From Clostridia bacterium (lineage in GTDB: Bacteria; Bacillota_A; Clostridia; Oscillospirales; CAG-272), in the NCBI GenBank assembly GCA_017652965.1, contig JAGBZZ010000098.1, positions 1-19,607 of the forward strand: a stretch of DNA of 19,607 nt, in the 5' to 3' direction. Numbering within the stretch: position 1 is the first letter of the stretch; every line of letters begins with the position of its first letter. Both the position numbers and the translations under genes were made by a program. The notes below the pieces were generated by a model. The model searched no databases. It worked only from the letters and a program-made list of their open reading frames with translations, and had not been told where the DNA came from. This document shows, one piece after another, positions 1 to 6,205 of this stretch.

Positions 1-18
1 AATATAATAAATTGGCAG

Positions 19-34
19 AAAAACCTTGGTTTTT
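19..34. other. small AT-rich hairpin at the window edge
   Basis: A perfect 7-bp inverted repeat, AAAAACC/GGTTTTT around TT, sits in AT-rich sequence at the left edge. It may be the end of a terminator for a gene lying outside the window, but the stem is short and no upstream gene is visible. The first 67 bases hold nothing else I can name. Confidence 0.25.
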
Positions 35-67
35 CAACCCTAAATCCATTTAATTTACGAAGATGAT

Positions 68-105
68 AAAGGGAGATGCACTGCAAAAACAGTACATCTC
101 CCTTT
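68..105. terminator. hairpin terminator, copy A of a two-copy repeat
   Basis: The left arm is AAAGGGAGATGCACTG (68-83), the loop CAAAAA (84-89) and the right arm 90-105. The stem is 16 bp with one C.A mismatch (C79, A94). It lies just past the stop codon of the minus-strand oxidoreductase gene and probably ends its transcript. The T-rich flank makes it usable from both directions. It is nearly the same as the hairpin at 6138-6177. Confidence 0.7.
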
Positions 106-142
106 GTTTGCGGTTATGCCTAAATGCGACAGCCCCTTTTTA
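68..142. repeat. dispersed repeat, copy A (about 75 bp)
   Basis: This stretch aligns with 6138-6205. The hairpin core ACTGCAAAAACAGTA (80-94) is identical in both copies. After the hairpin, about 25 bases beginning CGG(T/C)TATGCC and ending AGCCC match at 19 of 25 positions. Both copies lie immediately downstream of a minus-strand gene and in the same orientation to it. Confidence 0.6.
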
Positions 143-151
143 AAAGGCATA

Positions 152-1249
152 TCAATAATAGCGGATCTTGATCCCCTTGCCCTCTTCGACAGGGGCGGGT
201 GCGGGCGCACCCTTGGCGGTATAGTCAATGCCGCGCTTGCGTGCCGTTTCGTAAAGCGAGAACAGCAGGCGATGGGTGGGCAGAGCGGCCTTACCGCTGA
301 TCTCCAGCTCCTCCTCGCCGCGGCAGGCGCGGTAGAACTGGCGGATCTGGCAGGCGTGGCGGGTGCCCCAATAGATATGATCCTTATCCGAGACCATCTC
401 GCCCTCGTGCGCCGTTTCGACCGTACCGTCACGGTAGGTAATGGTCGCCTCGTCATACCCGAAGGTGACCTCGCCGTTTTCGCAGACAAGGCGGATCTCG
501 ATGGGAGCGTCGCTTTCGTAGTTGTTCATGAAATAGAAGCCGTAGCGCACCCCGTTTTTGTAAAGGACAAAGCCCTCGGCACAGTCCTCCACCGCCAAGG
601 TCGGGTGGTTGCGGTTGGCCATCGCACAGGAGACGCTTTCCACCTCACTGTCTACCAGCCAGTTGACAAGATCCAGGGTATGGATGGCCTGGTCGATCAG
701 AACGCCGCCGCCCTCCTTATCCCAGGTGCCCTTCCAATCGCTTTCGGAATAGTATTCGGCCGGGCGATTCCAGGTAAGAACGGCACGCACCGAAAGGATA
801 CGCCCAAGCCGCCCGGAGGTCAGGGCACGCTTGACCAGCTGAGAGGTCGCATTATAGCGGCACTGGAAGATAACGCCATACTGCCGCTCGGCAAGCTCGG
901 CCACGCGGACCGTACGCTCGGCACTGGCAAGGTCGATCGACATCGGCTTTTCCGAAAGGACGTGTACCCCTCTTGTCAGGCAATAATCGGCTACGATGGT
1001 GTGCAGGTAGTGCGGCAGGCAGATATGCACCGCATCCAGCCGCTTCCAACGGATCATACGGCGGAAGCTGCGGAAGGCGCGGATACGGTATTTGCGAGCG
1101 GCCGCCTTCGCCTTCTTTTTATCAAGATCACAGCAGGCAACCAGCTTTGCCTCGGGCGCCTCTGCTGCGGCGCTCAGGTGCAGGGGGGAGATCCGCCCGC
1201 ATCCGATCACACCAACGCGAAGCGGTTTCAGTTTCTTTCTTCCGGCCAT
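152..1249 (-). CDS. Gfo/Idh/MocA-family NAD(P)-dependent oxidoreductase
   Basis: This 365-residue cytoplasmic protein is of usual family length. The N-terminal Rossmann fold has the nucleotide-binding motif VGVIGCGRIS at about residues 12-21, preceded by a basic MAGRKK start. The family motif SEKPMS carries the lysine expected at the active site, and GGGVLIDQAIHTLDLV matches the later substrate/catalytic segment with its Asp and His. Members oxidise or epimerise sugars, inositols and similar polyols; the substrate cannot be read from this sequence. The C-terminal tail has an unusual Ala-Pro run (APAPAPVEEGKG). The ATG start is supported by AAAGGAG seven bases upstream. The gene stands alone between the repeat/terminator at 68-105 and its own promoter, divergent to the 1445 gene. 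Family call is firm, function is general only. Confidence 0.9.
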   Translation of the reverse strand: MAGRKKLKPLRVGVIGCGRISPLHLSAAAEAPEAKLVACCDLDKKKAKAAARKYRIRAFRSFRRMIRWKRLDAVHICLPHYLHTIVADYCLTRGVHVLSEKPMSIDLASAERTVRVAELAERQYGVIFQCRYNATSQLVKRALTSGRLGRILSVRAVLTWNRPAEYYSESDWKGTWDKEGGGVLIDQAIHTLDLVNWLVDSEVESVSCAMANRNHPTLAVEDCAEGFVLYKNGVRYGFYFMNNYESDAPIEIRLVCENGEVTFGYDEATITYRDGTVETAHEGEMVSDKDHIYWGTRHACQIRQFYRACRGEEELEISGKAALPTHRLLFSLYETARKRGIDYTAKGAPAPAPVEEGKGIKIRYY

Positions 1250-1292
1250 AACGATTCTCCTTTAGTGATAGCAATTAAGTCTCATTACGTAT

Positions 1293-1321
1293 ATTCTACC
1301 TCATAATTTCGAAAAAGTAAA
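1293..1321 (-). promoter_or_regulatory. probable sigma-A promoter of the oxidoreductase gene
   Basis: Read on the minus strand, TTTACT (1321-1316) is followed after 17 bp by TAGAAT (1298-1293). The -10 matches five of six consensus bases and the -35 four of six. It lies about 45 bases before the start codon at 1249. Confidence 0.55.
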
Positions 1322-1392
1322 GGCATAATAGATTTTTTTTGCCAAAAGAGTGAAAAAGCCGACAAGAGAGGGGGGAAAGCCCCCGAAAAGCG

Positions 1393-1421
1393 TTGACAAG
1401 CGCGCGGCGGTATGCTATACT
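1393..1421 (+). promoter_or_regulatory. sigma-A promoter of the prenol-kinase-like pair
   Basis: TTGACA (1393-1398), a 17-bp spacer and TATACT (1416-1421) are close to consensus. Transcription would start near 1428, only about 17 bases before the ATG at 1445, so the leader is little more than the ribosome binding site AGGAGG at 1431-1436. Confidence 0.8.
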
Positions 1422-1444
1422 TTGGCATACAGGAGGGATGCAAT

Positions 1445-2107
1445 ATGGGATATCTGGCCGAGGCCGCTTATATTCTGGCCGTTTGCTTTTTTTCGCACGT
1501 CCTGCACAAGGTCCTTGGAGTAAAGCCTGCCGTCACACGCAAGCTGACGCATATCCTCATTGGCTTTGTGTTTCCTATCCAGTATTATTTTTTCCGTGAG
1601 GATGCCGTGGGGCTTCTCGCCGTCCCGCTTGCCGTCACGGTGCTTCTCTTTCTTGTGGCACGCTTTCGCCTTGTGCCCTCTATGGTCAACCCCGAAAATC
1701 CGTACGGCATCTTCTACTATGCCCTTTCGATCCTCGTTTCCAATGTGATCGCTATCCTTTACCCCCCCTACCATGCGGCGGCGGGGGCGGCGATCGCCTG
1801 TCTTGCGCTTGGGGATGGGGCGGCCGCCCTGCTGACGGCGGGGCTTTCGCGCCGCCACCGCCTTTTCCGGGACAAATCGGTCGAGGGGACACTGTTTTGC
1901 GTTGCCTTTTCCGCGCTGGGGATGCTGGCACTGGGGCTTCTCTTCCCCGCCCTCGCCCTTACCCCGTTTACCCTGATCGCGGCCGCCCTTCTTTGCGGCG
2001 GCATTGAGCTGCTTTGCGGTCGGCTTGATAACCCTGCCATCGTATTTGGCATCGGCCTTTTTGTGGCACTGTGCCGCTTATCGCTTTTGGGAGGTGCCGT
2101 GTGCTGA
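1445..2107 (+). CDS. dolichol/phytol kinase-like membrane protein (VTE5/SEC59 type, CTP-transferase-like fold)
   Basis: This 220-residue protein is made almost entirely of hydrophobic helices, roughly six to seven membrane segments. Two signatures match the polyprenol/phytol kinase branch of the phosphatidate cytidylyltransferase-like family: TRKLTHILIG near residue 30, and LGDGAAALL followed by the DKSVEGTL segment (compare GDxxA...KS.EGS in the family). Known members use CTP to phosphorylate an isoprenoid alcohol such as dolichol or phytol at the membrane. The start is ATG at 1445 with AGGAGG 8 bases before it; an upstream in-frame ATG at 1412 lies inside the promoter. The stop codon overlaps the start of the next gene by 7 bases, so the two are translationally coupled. 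The true substrate, perhaps a polyprenol or farnesol-type alcohol, is inference. Confidence 0.75.
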   Translation: MGYLAEAAYILAVCFFSHVLHKVLGVKPAVTRKLTHILIGFVFPIQYYFFREDAVGLLAVPLAVTVLLFLVARFRLVPSMVNPENPYGIFYYALSILVSNVIAILYPPYHAAAGAAIACLALGDGAAALLTAGLSRRHRLFRDKSVEGTLFCVAFSALGMLALGLLFPALALTPFTLIAAALLCGGIELLCGRLDNPAIVFGIGLFVALCRLSLLGGAVC

Positions 2108-2874
2108 TCCGCTTTCTTATCGCCCTGCCGCTTGGGCTTTTGCTTGTCTTTTTCTCGGTACGGGTACGGATGCTGACCCTACCGGGCGCCCTTTTGGCAA
2201 TGGCGCTTTTGCTTGTGATCCTTCCGCTTGGCGGTTATGCCCCTGCCGCCTTTATCCTGATCCTGTATGCCCTGTGTGCCGCCGTGCATGCCTATAACAA
2301 GCGGCGGCGCAACCGCCACAGTGACGGGGCACGCGGCCTTCGCCAGGTGGCGGCCAACGGCCTTTTCGGTGGGGTGGCGATCCTCCTTTCGCTTCTCTGG
2401 CCGCACCCCGCCCTGACGGTTGCTTACTATGCCGCCATTACAGAATTTTTTGCCGACACGCTTGCCTCGGACATCGGCACGCTGATGCCGGGCGACCCTA
2501 TTGACCTTTGCCGCTTGCGGCGTATACCGCGCGGCCGCTCGGGCGGGGTGAGTGCCCTCGGCACGCTGGCCTCGCTTTGCGGCTGTGGCATAGCCGCCGC
2601 CCTTATGCTGCTTTTCGGCCTTTCGCCTCTTTATGCGGCCTTTGCCGCCGCGGCCGCCTTCCTTGGGATGCTGTTTGACAGTGTGCTTGGCTCGCTTTTA
2701 CAGGCGAAATACCGTTGCCGCGTGTGCGGTGACTATACCGAAAAGCCGACCCACTGCGCCAGCACCGCCGAGAGGATCGGGGGGATCCGCCTCCTTGATA
2801 ACAGTAACGTCAATCTCCTCTCCACCCTCTTTTCCGCCCTTCTTGCGGCGCTGGCCGTCCTTCTTTTTGGATAA
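2101..2874 (+). CDS. DUF92 membrane protein, VTE6-like (phytyl-phosphate kinase family)
   Basis: This 257-residue protein starts with GTG at 2101, placed by GGGAGG six bases upstream inside the preceding gene. It shows the full DUF92 pattern: RQVAANG near residue 81, FADTLASDIG near 117, GRSGGVSALGTLAS near 144, then DSVLGSLLQAKY with the CRVC...HC cysteine/histidine group and LDNSNVNLLSTL close to the end. Several helices span the membrane. In plants and cyanobacteria the DUF92 protein VTE6 phosphorylates phytyl phosphate to phytyl diphosphate, the step after VTE5. Because this gene overlaps a VTE5-like gene, a two-step prenol salvage route to a prenyl diphosphate is a reasonable inference. 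Most bacterial DUF92 proteins are untested, so the reaction is not proven here. Confidence 0.8.
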   Translation: MLIRFLIALPLGLLLVFFSVRVRMLTLPGALLAMALLLVILPLGGYAPAAFILILYALCAAVHAYNKRRRNRHSDGARGLRQVAANGLFGGVAILLSLLWPHPALTVAYYAAITEFFADTLASDIGTLMPGDPIDLCRLRRIPRGRSGGVSALGTLASLCGCGIAAALMLLFGLSPLYAAFAAAAAFLGMLFDSVLGSLLQAKYRCRVCGDYTEKPTHCASTAERIGGIRLLDNSNVNLLSTLFSALLAALAVLLFG

Positions 2875-2891
2875 GCCACCCGCAGACGGAT

Positions 2892-2928
2892 ATACAAAAA
2901 AGACCGACTGGATCGGTCTTTTTTGTAT
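2892..2928. terminator. bidirectional intrinsic terminator
   Basis: A perfect 16-bp inverted repeat (2892-2907 and 2913-2928) flanks the loop CTGGA. The GC core GACCGA/TCGGTC is bounded by A6 on the left and T6 on the right, so it works in both directions. It sits between the convergent DUF92 gene and the lyxose isomerase-like gene, 3 bases from the latter's stop codon. Confidence 0.9.
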
Positions 2929-2931
2929 GGT

Positions 2932-3618
2932 TTATTTTACATTATATTCAAATCCGAGCAGACGGTAGCGTGCCTCGTCCTCCTCGATCGGACGGAAGTA
3001 GGTGCGCACCTCGGCAAAAACGTTGTCGGACGAGTCGTCATTGATCTTGGAGACCTCACCGATGATAAGGTCGCCGCAGCCGGGCTTGGCAAAGAAGCGG
3101 TGATAGACGTACGGCTCCAGCGTGATGCTGTCACCAACCGCGATCTCGATGATCTCCCCCGGGGCAGCCACGTACTCCTCTCCATCGCGAAGCAGGCGCA
3201 CACTGCGTGTCATATCCGGGGCGCCGTCCTTGTCGCGCATGGCGACCTGACAGCAGAAGATGCCGCCCGCGCGGTTTATGATATCCTCGGTCTTTGTGAT
3301 GTGATAATGCATGGGGATCTCCTGGCAGGCACCGTCCCGCAGGAAGATGTATTTTTCGGCGTACGGAGTGCCGATCGAGGGGTCGTGTACACTGCCGTTA
3401 CGCACGGTAAAGAGGACTGCCCCCACGTGGGCAAAATCCCCCGAGCCAAAGTCGGTCACGTCCCAGCCGAGAAGCGTTTCCCGCAGATTTTTACGCTCGG
3501 GCGCCGCAAACAGGGCAGGGTCGGCAGGAAAGCGGGCAAAGCGAGGCAGGGTGATGCGGTGCCCCTCGGCCAGGGCCTCGGCCCAGCGGATGGCCGCGTT
3601 GATCTCGGATCTTTTCAT
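2932..3618 (-). CDS. D-lyxose ketol-isomerase family cupin
   Basis: This 228-residue protein opens with MKRSEINAAI, typical of the D-lyxose isomerase family (EC 5.3.1.15), and matches the usual length. The metal-binding cupin residues are visible: HYH at 104-106, Glu111 in TKTEDIINRAGG, and His173 in LEPYVYHRFF. Characterised members are Mn-dependent and interconvert D-lyxose and D-xylulose, with some acting on D-mannose/D-fructose. The start at 3618 is set by AAGGAG nine bases upstream; an in-frame extension to 3726 would only read the Pro/Arg-rich antisense-like frame of the previous gene. It begins 4 bases after the stop of the DUF308-like gene, so they form one transcript. No sugar transporter or kinase is adjacent, so the physiological sugar is open. 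Confidence 0.85.
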   Translation of the reverse strand: MKRSEINAAIRWAEALAEGHRITLPRFARFPADPALFAAPERKNLRETLLGWDVTDFGSGDFAHVGAVLFTVRNGSVHDPSIGTPYAEKYIFLRDGACQEIPMHYHITKTEDIINRAGGIFCCQVAMRDKDGAPDMTRSVRLLRDGEEYVAAPGEIIEIAVGDSITLEPYVYHRFFAKPGCGDLIIGEVSKINDDSSDNVFAEVRTYFRPIEEDEARYRLLGFEYNVK

Positions 3619-3622
3619 ATCT

Positions 3623-4561
3623 TTATTCTCCTTTTTTGGAATCGGAGGGCGGAAGCAGGGGGAGGGCATCCTCGCACGGTGCATCCTCGGTGGCCTCGGT
3701 GTTCTCGGCATCCTCGGTATCCGCAAGCGCCGTCTCCTCCTCGCCTACATTGTCAAGGGAGGTCTGCTCACCGTCGGTGGCTACAGGCAACGTCTCTTCC
3801 GGCTTCCGGTTTTTGGAGGCCTTTTTCTTTTTGGCCTTTTTGCCTTTTTTGCCGGTCTTCTCCTCGGTGGTATTCTCGGTATTTTCCTCGGTAGTATTTT
3901 CGGTATTTTCCTCGGCCGCTTCCTCGGCCTCTGCCGCTTGCTCGGCAAGGAAATCCTCATAGTAGCTTTGACGCACGCGCTTTTCATAGCCGCCGGCCAG
4001 GAAGGCCGCCGCAAAATTGGTCACACCCTCACAGCAAAGAAGGATGGAAAGCCAACGGTATCCGTCCAACAAGAGCAGGCCTTGGCTGAGGTCGCCCCCC
4101 ATAGTGCTGCGAAGCAGGAAAAAGCCGATTGCGATCATGGGGATGGACAAAAGAAACATGATCCACCATCCCGACACCGCAAAGCGACAGCAGCGCACCG
4201 ACATATTCAGCTTAAAGGCACCGTCTATCAGCAAAAGAAGCTCAAGAGCGGTGACGATGATCATCACCGTGGTGGACTTGGTAATCAGGGCTAAGATACC
4301 GGCCGCCAGCACAAAGCAGGCAAACAGCATCTTAAAGCCAAGCATGATCCCGTTTCGCGTGCTCCGCAAGGTGAAAAAGGCAAACACGGCCGCATACAGA
4401 ATGGTCAGAACGCCGACCAAGGTCGCCACAACGTCCAAAGGATCGGCCCCGCTTCCCTCCTGCGGGCGCCCGAGAAGGAAGGCGATGCCAAGCCCCAAGA
4501 GAAAGAGGGAAAACAGAATGTATCCCCAGTGAAATTCCTTGATTTTTTTCAAAATTTTCAT
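3623..4561 (-). CDS. DUF308/HdeD-like membrane protein with a charged, repetitive cytoplasmic tail
   Basis: The 312-residue product has about six membrane helices in its first 195 residues, arranged in short pairs as in the HdeD/DUF308 family. The last 110 residues are a hydrophilic tail: an acidic Ala/Glu stretch, two copies of the 8-residue unit EENTENTT, a Lys-rich block (KTGKKGKKAKKKK) and a second acidic end. Family members are small integral membrane proteins, linked to acid resistance in enterobacteria and otherwise uncharacterised. The tail is much longer than the usual family end and looks disordered. The start at 4561 has GGGGAG six bases upstream and its own consensus promoter. It is the first gene of a two-gene unit with the isomerase-like gene; why these are joined is unclear. 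Confidence 0.65.
   Translation of the reverse strand: MKILKKIKEFHWGYILFSLFLLGLGIAFLLGRPQEGSGADPLDVVATLVGVLTILYAAVFAFFTLRSTRNGIMLGFKMLFACFVLAAGILALITKSTTVMIIVTALELLLLIDGAFKLNMSVRCCRFAVSGWWIMFLLSIPMIAIGFFLLRSTMGGDLSQGLLLLDGYRWLSILLCCEGVTNFAAAFLAGGYEKRVRQSYYEDFLAEQAAEAEEAAEENTENTTEENTENTTEEKTGKKGKKAKKKKASKNRKPEETLPVATDGEQTSLDNVGEEETALADTEDAENTEATEDAPCEDALPLLPPSDSKKGE
3866..3913 (-). repeat. two tandem 24-bp coding repeats
   Basis: Positions 3866-3889 and 3890-3913 are two tandem copies differing at three bases, each encoding EENTENTT in the tail of the membrane protein. The sequence around it is also rich in the short unit CCTCGGT. Being in frame (24 bp), copy number could change without breaking the gene. 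Confidence 0.8.
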
Positions 4562-4620
4562 ATACTACTCCCCAAGCGTTCATAAGGTATATTTTTTCAC
4601 AAGCCGAAAAAACCATTCAC

Positions 4621-4649
4621 ATTATAACAAATAGCGCGAAAAATGTCAA
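4621..4649 (-). promoter_or_regulatory. consensus sigma-A promoter of the 4561/3618 pair
   Basis: On the minus strand TTGACA (4649-4644), 17 bp, TATAAT (4626-4621): a perfect match at both hexamers and spacing. The leader would be about 50 bases. Confidence 0.9.
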
Positions 4650-4660
4650 GCGGTGTCCAC

Positions 4661-4689
4661 TTGACAAATGAAAGGGGGTGTTGTATACT
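4661..4689 (+). promoter_or_regulatory. near-consensus sigma-A promoter of the flavoprotein gene
   Basis: TTGACA (4661-4666), a 17-bp spacer and TATACT (4684-4689). Its -35 element lies only 11 bases from the -35 element of the divergent promoter. Transcription would start near 4697, giving a leader of about 43 bases. Confidence 0.9.
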
Positions 4690-4739
4690 GTAAAAGCGTG
4701 CAGACCGCCACAACGGCGGATAGCACAGGGAGGTTTACC

Positions 4740-6122
4740 ATGAAGCAATATGACGTTATGATCATCGGGGCGGGCCCCGGCGGCATTTTCTCCGCCTATG
4801 AGCTGACCCTGCGCAACCCCGACCTGCGGGTCGCGGTTTTTGAGGCGGGGCATGCACTGAACCGCCGCTTCTGCCCGATCGACGGTGACAAGATCAAGTC
4901 CTGCATCGGCTGTAAAAGCTGCAGCATTATGAGCGGCTTTGGCGGTGCGGGGGCTTTTTCCGACGGAAAATACAATATCACAAACGGCTTTGGCGGTACC
5001 CTGCACGAGTACATCGGCAAGCGCCGTGCGCTTGAGCTGATGGAGTACGTGGATACCATCAACGTCCGCTACGGCGGCGAGGGCACCAAGCTGTACACGA
5101 CCGCCGGTACGCGCTTTAAAGCGCTTTGCCTGCAGCACGACCTGCACCTTCTCGATGCCTCTGTCCGCCATCTCGGCACCGACATCAACTACGTGGTGCT
5201 GGAGAACCTGTATAACGAGCTGAAGGAGAAGGTGGACTTCTACTTTGATACCCCCGTGCGACACGTAAAGCAGGCCGAGGACGGCTATATCGCCGTTTGC
5301 GACGACGAATCCTACACCGCCCGCGACTGTATCGTTTCGGTCGGGCGGATCGGTAGCAAATGGATGGAGACGGTCTGCCGTGAGCTGGACATCCCCACCC
5401 ACTCCAACCGTGTGGATATCGGGGTACGGGTAGAGCTGCCCGCCTCGGTATTTGCCCATCTGACCGATGAGCTTTACGAAAGTAAGATCGTCTACCGCAC
5501 CGAAAAGTACGGTGACAGGGTGCGTACCTTCTGTATGAATCCGCGCGGCGCGGTGGTCACCGAGAACACCAACGGCATCATCACCGTCAACGGCCACAGC
5601 TATGAGGACCCCGCCAAGCAGACCGAGAACACCAACTTCGCCCTGCTTGTTGCCAAGCACTTCTCCGAGCCCTTCAAGGATTCCAACGGCTACGGCGAGA
5701 GCATTGCGCGCCTTAGCAACATGCTGGGCGGCGGCGTTATCGTCCAGCGCTTTGGCGACCTGATCCGCGGGAAGCGCTCGACGGCCGGACGGATCGAGGA
5801 GGCCTTTATCACCCCGACCCTGAACGCGACCCCCGGTGACCTGAGCCTTGTCCTGCCGAAGCGCATCCTTGACGGGATCATCGAGATGATCTACGCGCTT
5901 GACAAGGTTGCCCCCGGCACCGCCAACGAGGATACCCTCCTCTATGGGGTGGAGGTCAAGTTCTACAACATGGAGGTTGAGGTGGACGAGCATCTGGAAA
6001 CCAAGTATCCCGGCCTTTACGTGATCGGAGACGGCAGCGGTATCACCCACTCGCTTTCCCACGCCTCGGCCAGCGGCGTCCACGTTGCCCGCAATATCCT
6101 GGAGAAAAAGGCAAGCCTTTAA
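4740..6122 (+). CDS. NAD(P)/FAD-dependent dehydrogenase-like protein (COG2509 type)
   Basis: This 460-residue protein has a dinucleotide-binding start, IIGAGPGG at residues 8-15, and a C-terminal FAD-contact segment, YVIGDGSGITHSLSHASASG near 430-449. Between them is the family hallmark: Cys45, then CIGCKSC with cysteines 55, 58 and 61, leading into GFGGAGAFSDGKYN. These features match the uncharacterised COG2509 flavoproteins. The clustered cysteines could hold an iron-sulfur centre or be redox active; this is inference. No partner electron carrier is adjacent. The start at 4740 is chosen because GGGAGG lies seven bases before it and the promoter sits upstream; the longer in-frame start at 4668 falls inside the promoter. 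The gene is a single-gene unit ended by the hairpin at 6138-6177. Confidence 0.85.
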   Translation: MKQYDVMIIGAGPGGIFSAYELTLRNPDLRVAVFEAGHALNRRFCPIDGDKIKSCIGCKSCSIMSGFGGAGAFSDGKYNITNGFGGTLHEYIGKRRALELMEYVDTINVRYGGEGTKLYTTAGTRFKALCLQHDLHLLDASVRHLGTDINYVVLENLYNELKEKVDFYFDTPVRHVKQAEDGYIAVCDDESYTARDCIVSVGRIGSKWMETVCRELDIPTHSNRVDIGVRVELPASVFAHLTDELYESKIVYRTEKYGDRVRTFCMNPRGAVVTENTNGIITVNGHSYEDPAKQTENTNFALLVAKHFSEPFKDSNGYGESIARLSNMLGGGVIVQRFGDLIRGKRSTAGRIEEAFITPTLNATPGDLSLVLPKRILDGIIEMIYALDKVAPGTANEDTLLYGVEVKFYNMEVEVDEHLETKYPGLYVIGDGSGITHSLSHASASGVHVARNILEKKASL

Positions 6123-6137
6123 GTTACTAAGGATGCA

Positions 6138-6177
6138 AAAAAGGAGATACACTGCAAAAACAGTATATCTCCTTTTT
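6138..6177. terminator. bidirectional terminator hairpin, copy B of the two-copy repeat
   Basis: Left arm 6138-6154 (AAAAAGGAGATACACTG), loop CAAAAA, right arm 6161-6177. The stem is 17 bp with one C.A mismatch. A and T tracts on the two sides make it active in both directions, between the convergent flavoprotein and EAL genes. Confidence 0.9.
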
Positions 6178-6205
6178 CTTTTCGGCTATGCCGAAATAGG
6201 TTAGC
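6138..6205. repeat. dispersed repeat, copy B (about 68 bp)
   Basis: This is the counterpart of 68-142. The terminator hairpin is followed by a second small inverted repeat, TTCGGC-TAT-GCCGAA at about 6182-6196, and AGCCC at the edge of the next gene's stop codon. Two stem positions differ from copy A, and both changes keep pairing. Confidence 0.6.

Noticed and set aside
104..1306. 400-residue open frame on the plus strand
   Set aside because: It is antisense to the Gfo/Idh/MocA gene and begins within the terminator repeat, with no binding site.
3836..3915. short CCTCGGT-like repeats considered as a CRISPR or regulatory repeat array
   Set aside because: They are in frame and encode the Glu/Asn/Thr tail, with no spacers or constant-length repeats.
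3311..4294. 327-residue plus-strand frame with hydrophobic Phe/Leu/Gly stretch
   Set aside because: The membrane-like stretch is the antisense of the Glu/Lys-rich tail repeats; no ribosome binding site.
4617..6152. 511-residue open frame on the minus strand
   Set aside because: It lies antisense to the flavoprotein gene, has no ribosome binding site or family motif, and is rich in Asp/Val/Gly/His as expected for the antisense of GC-rich codons.
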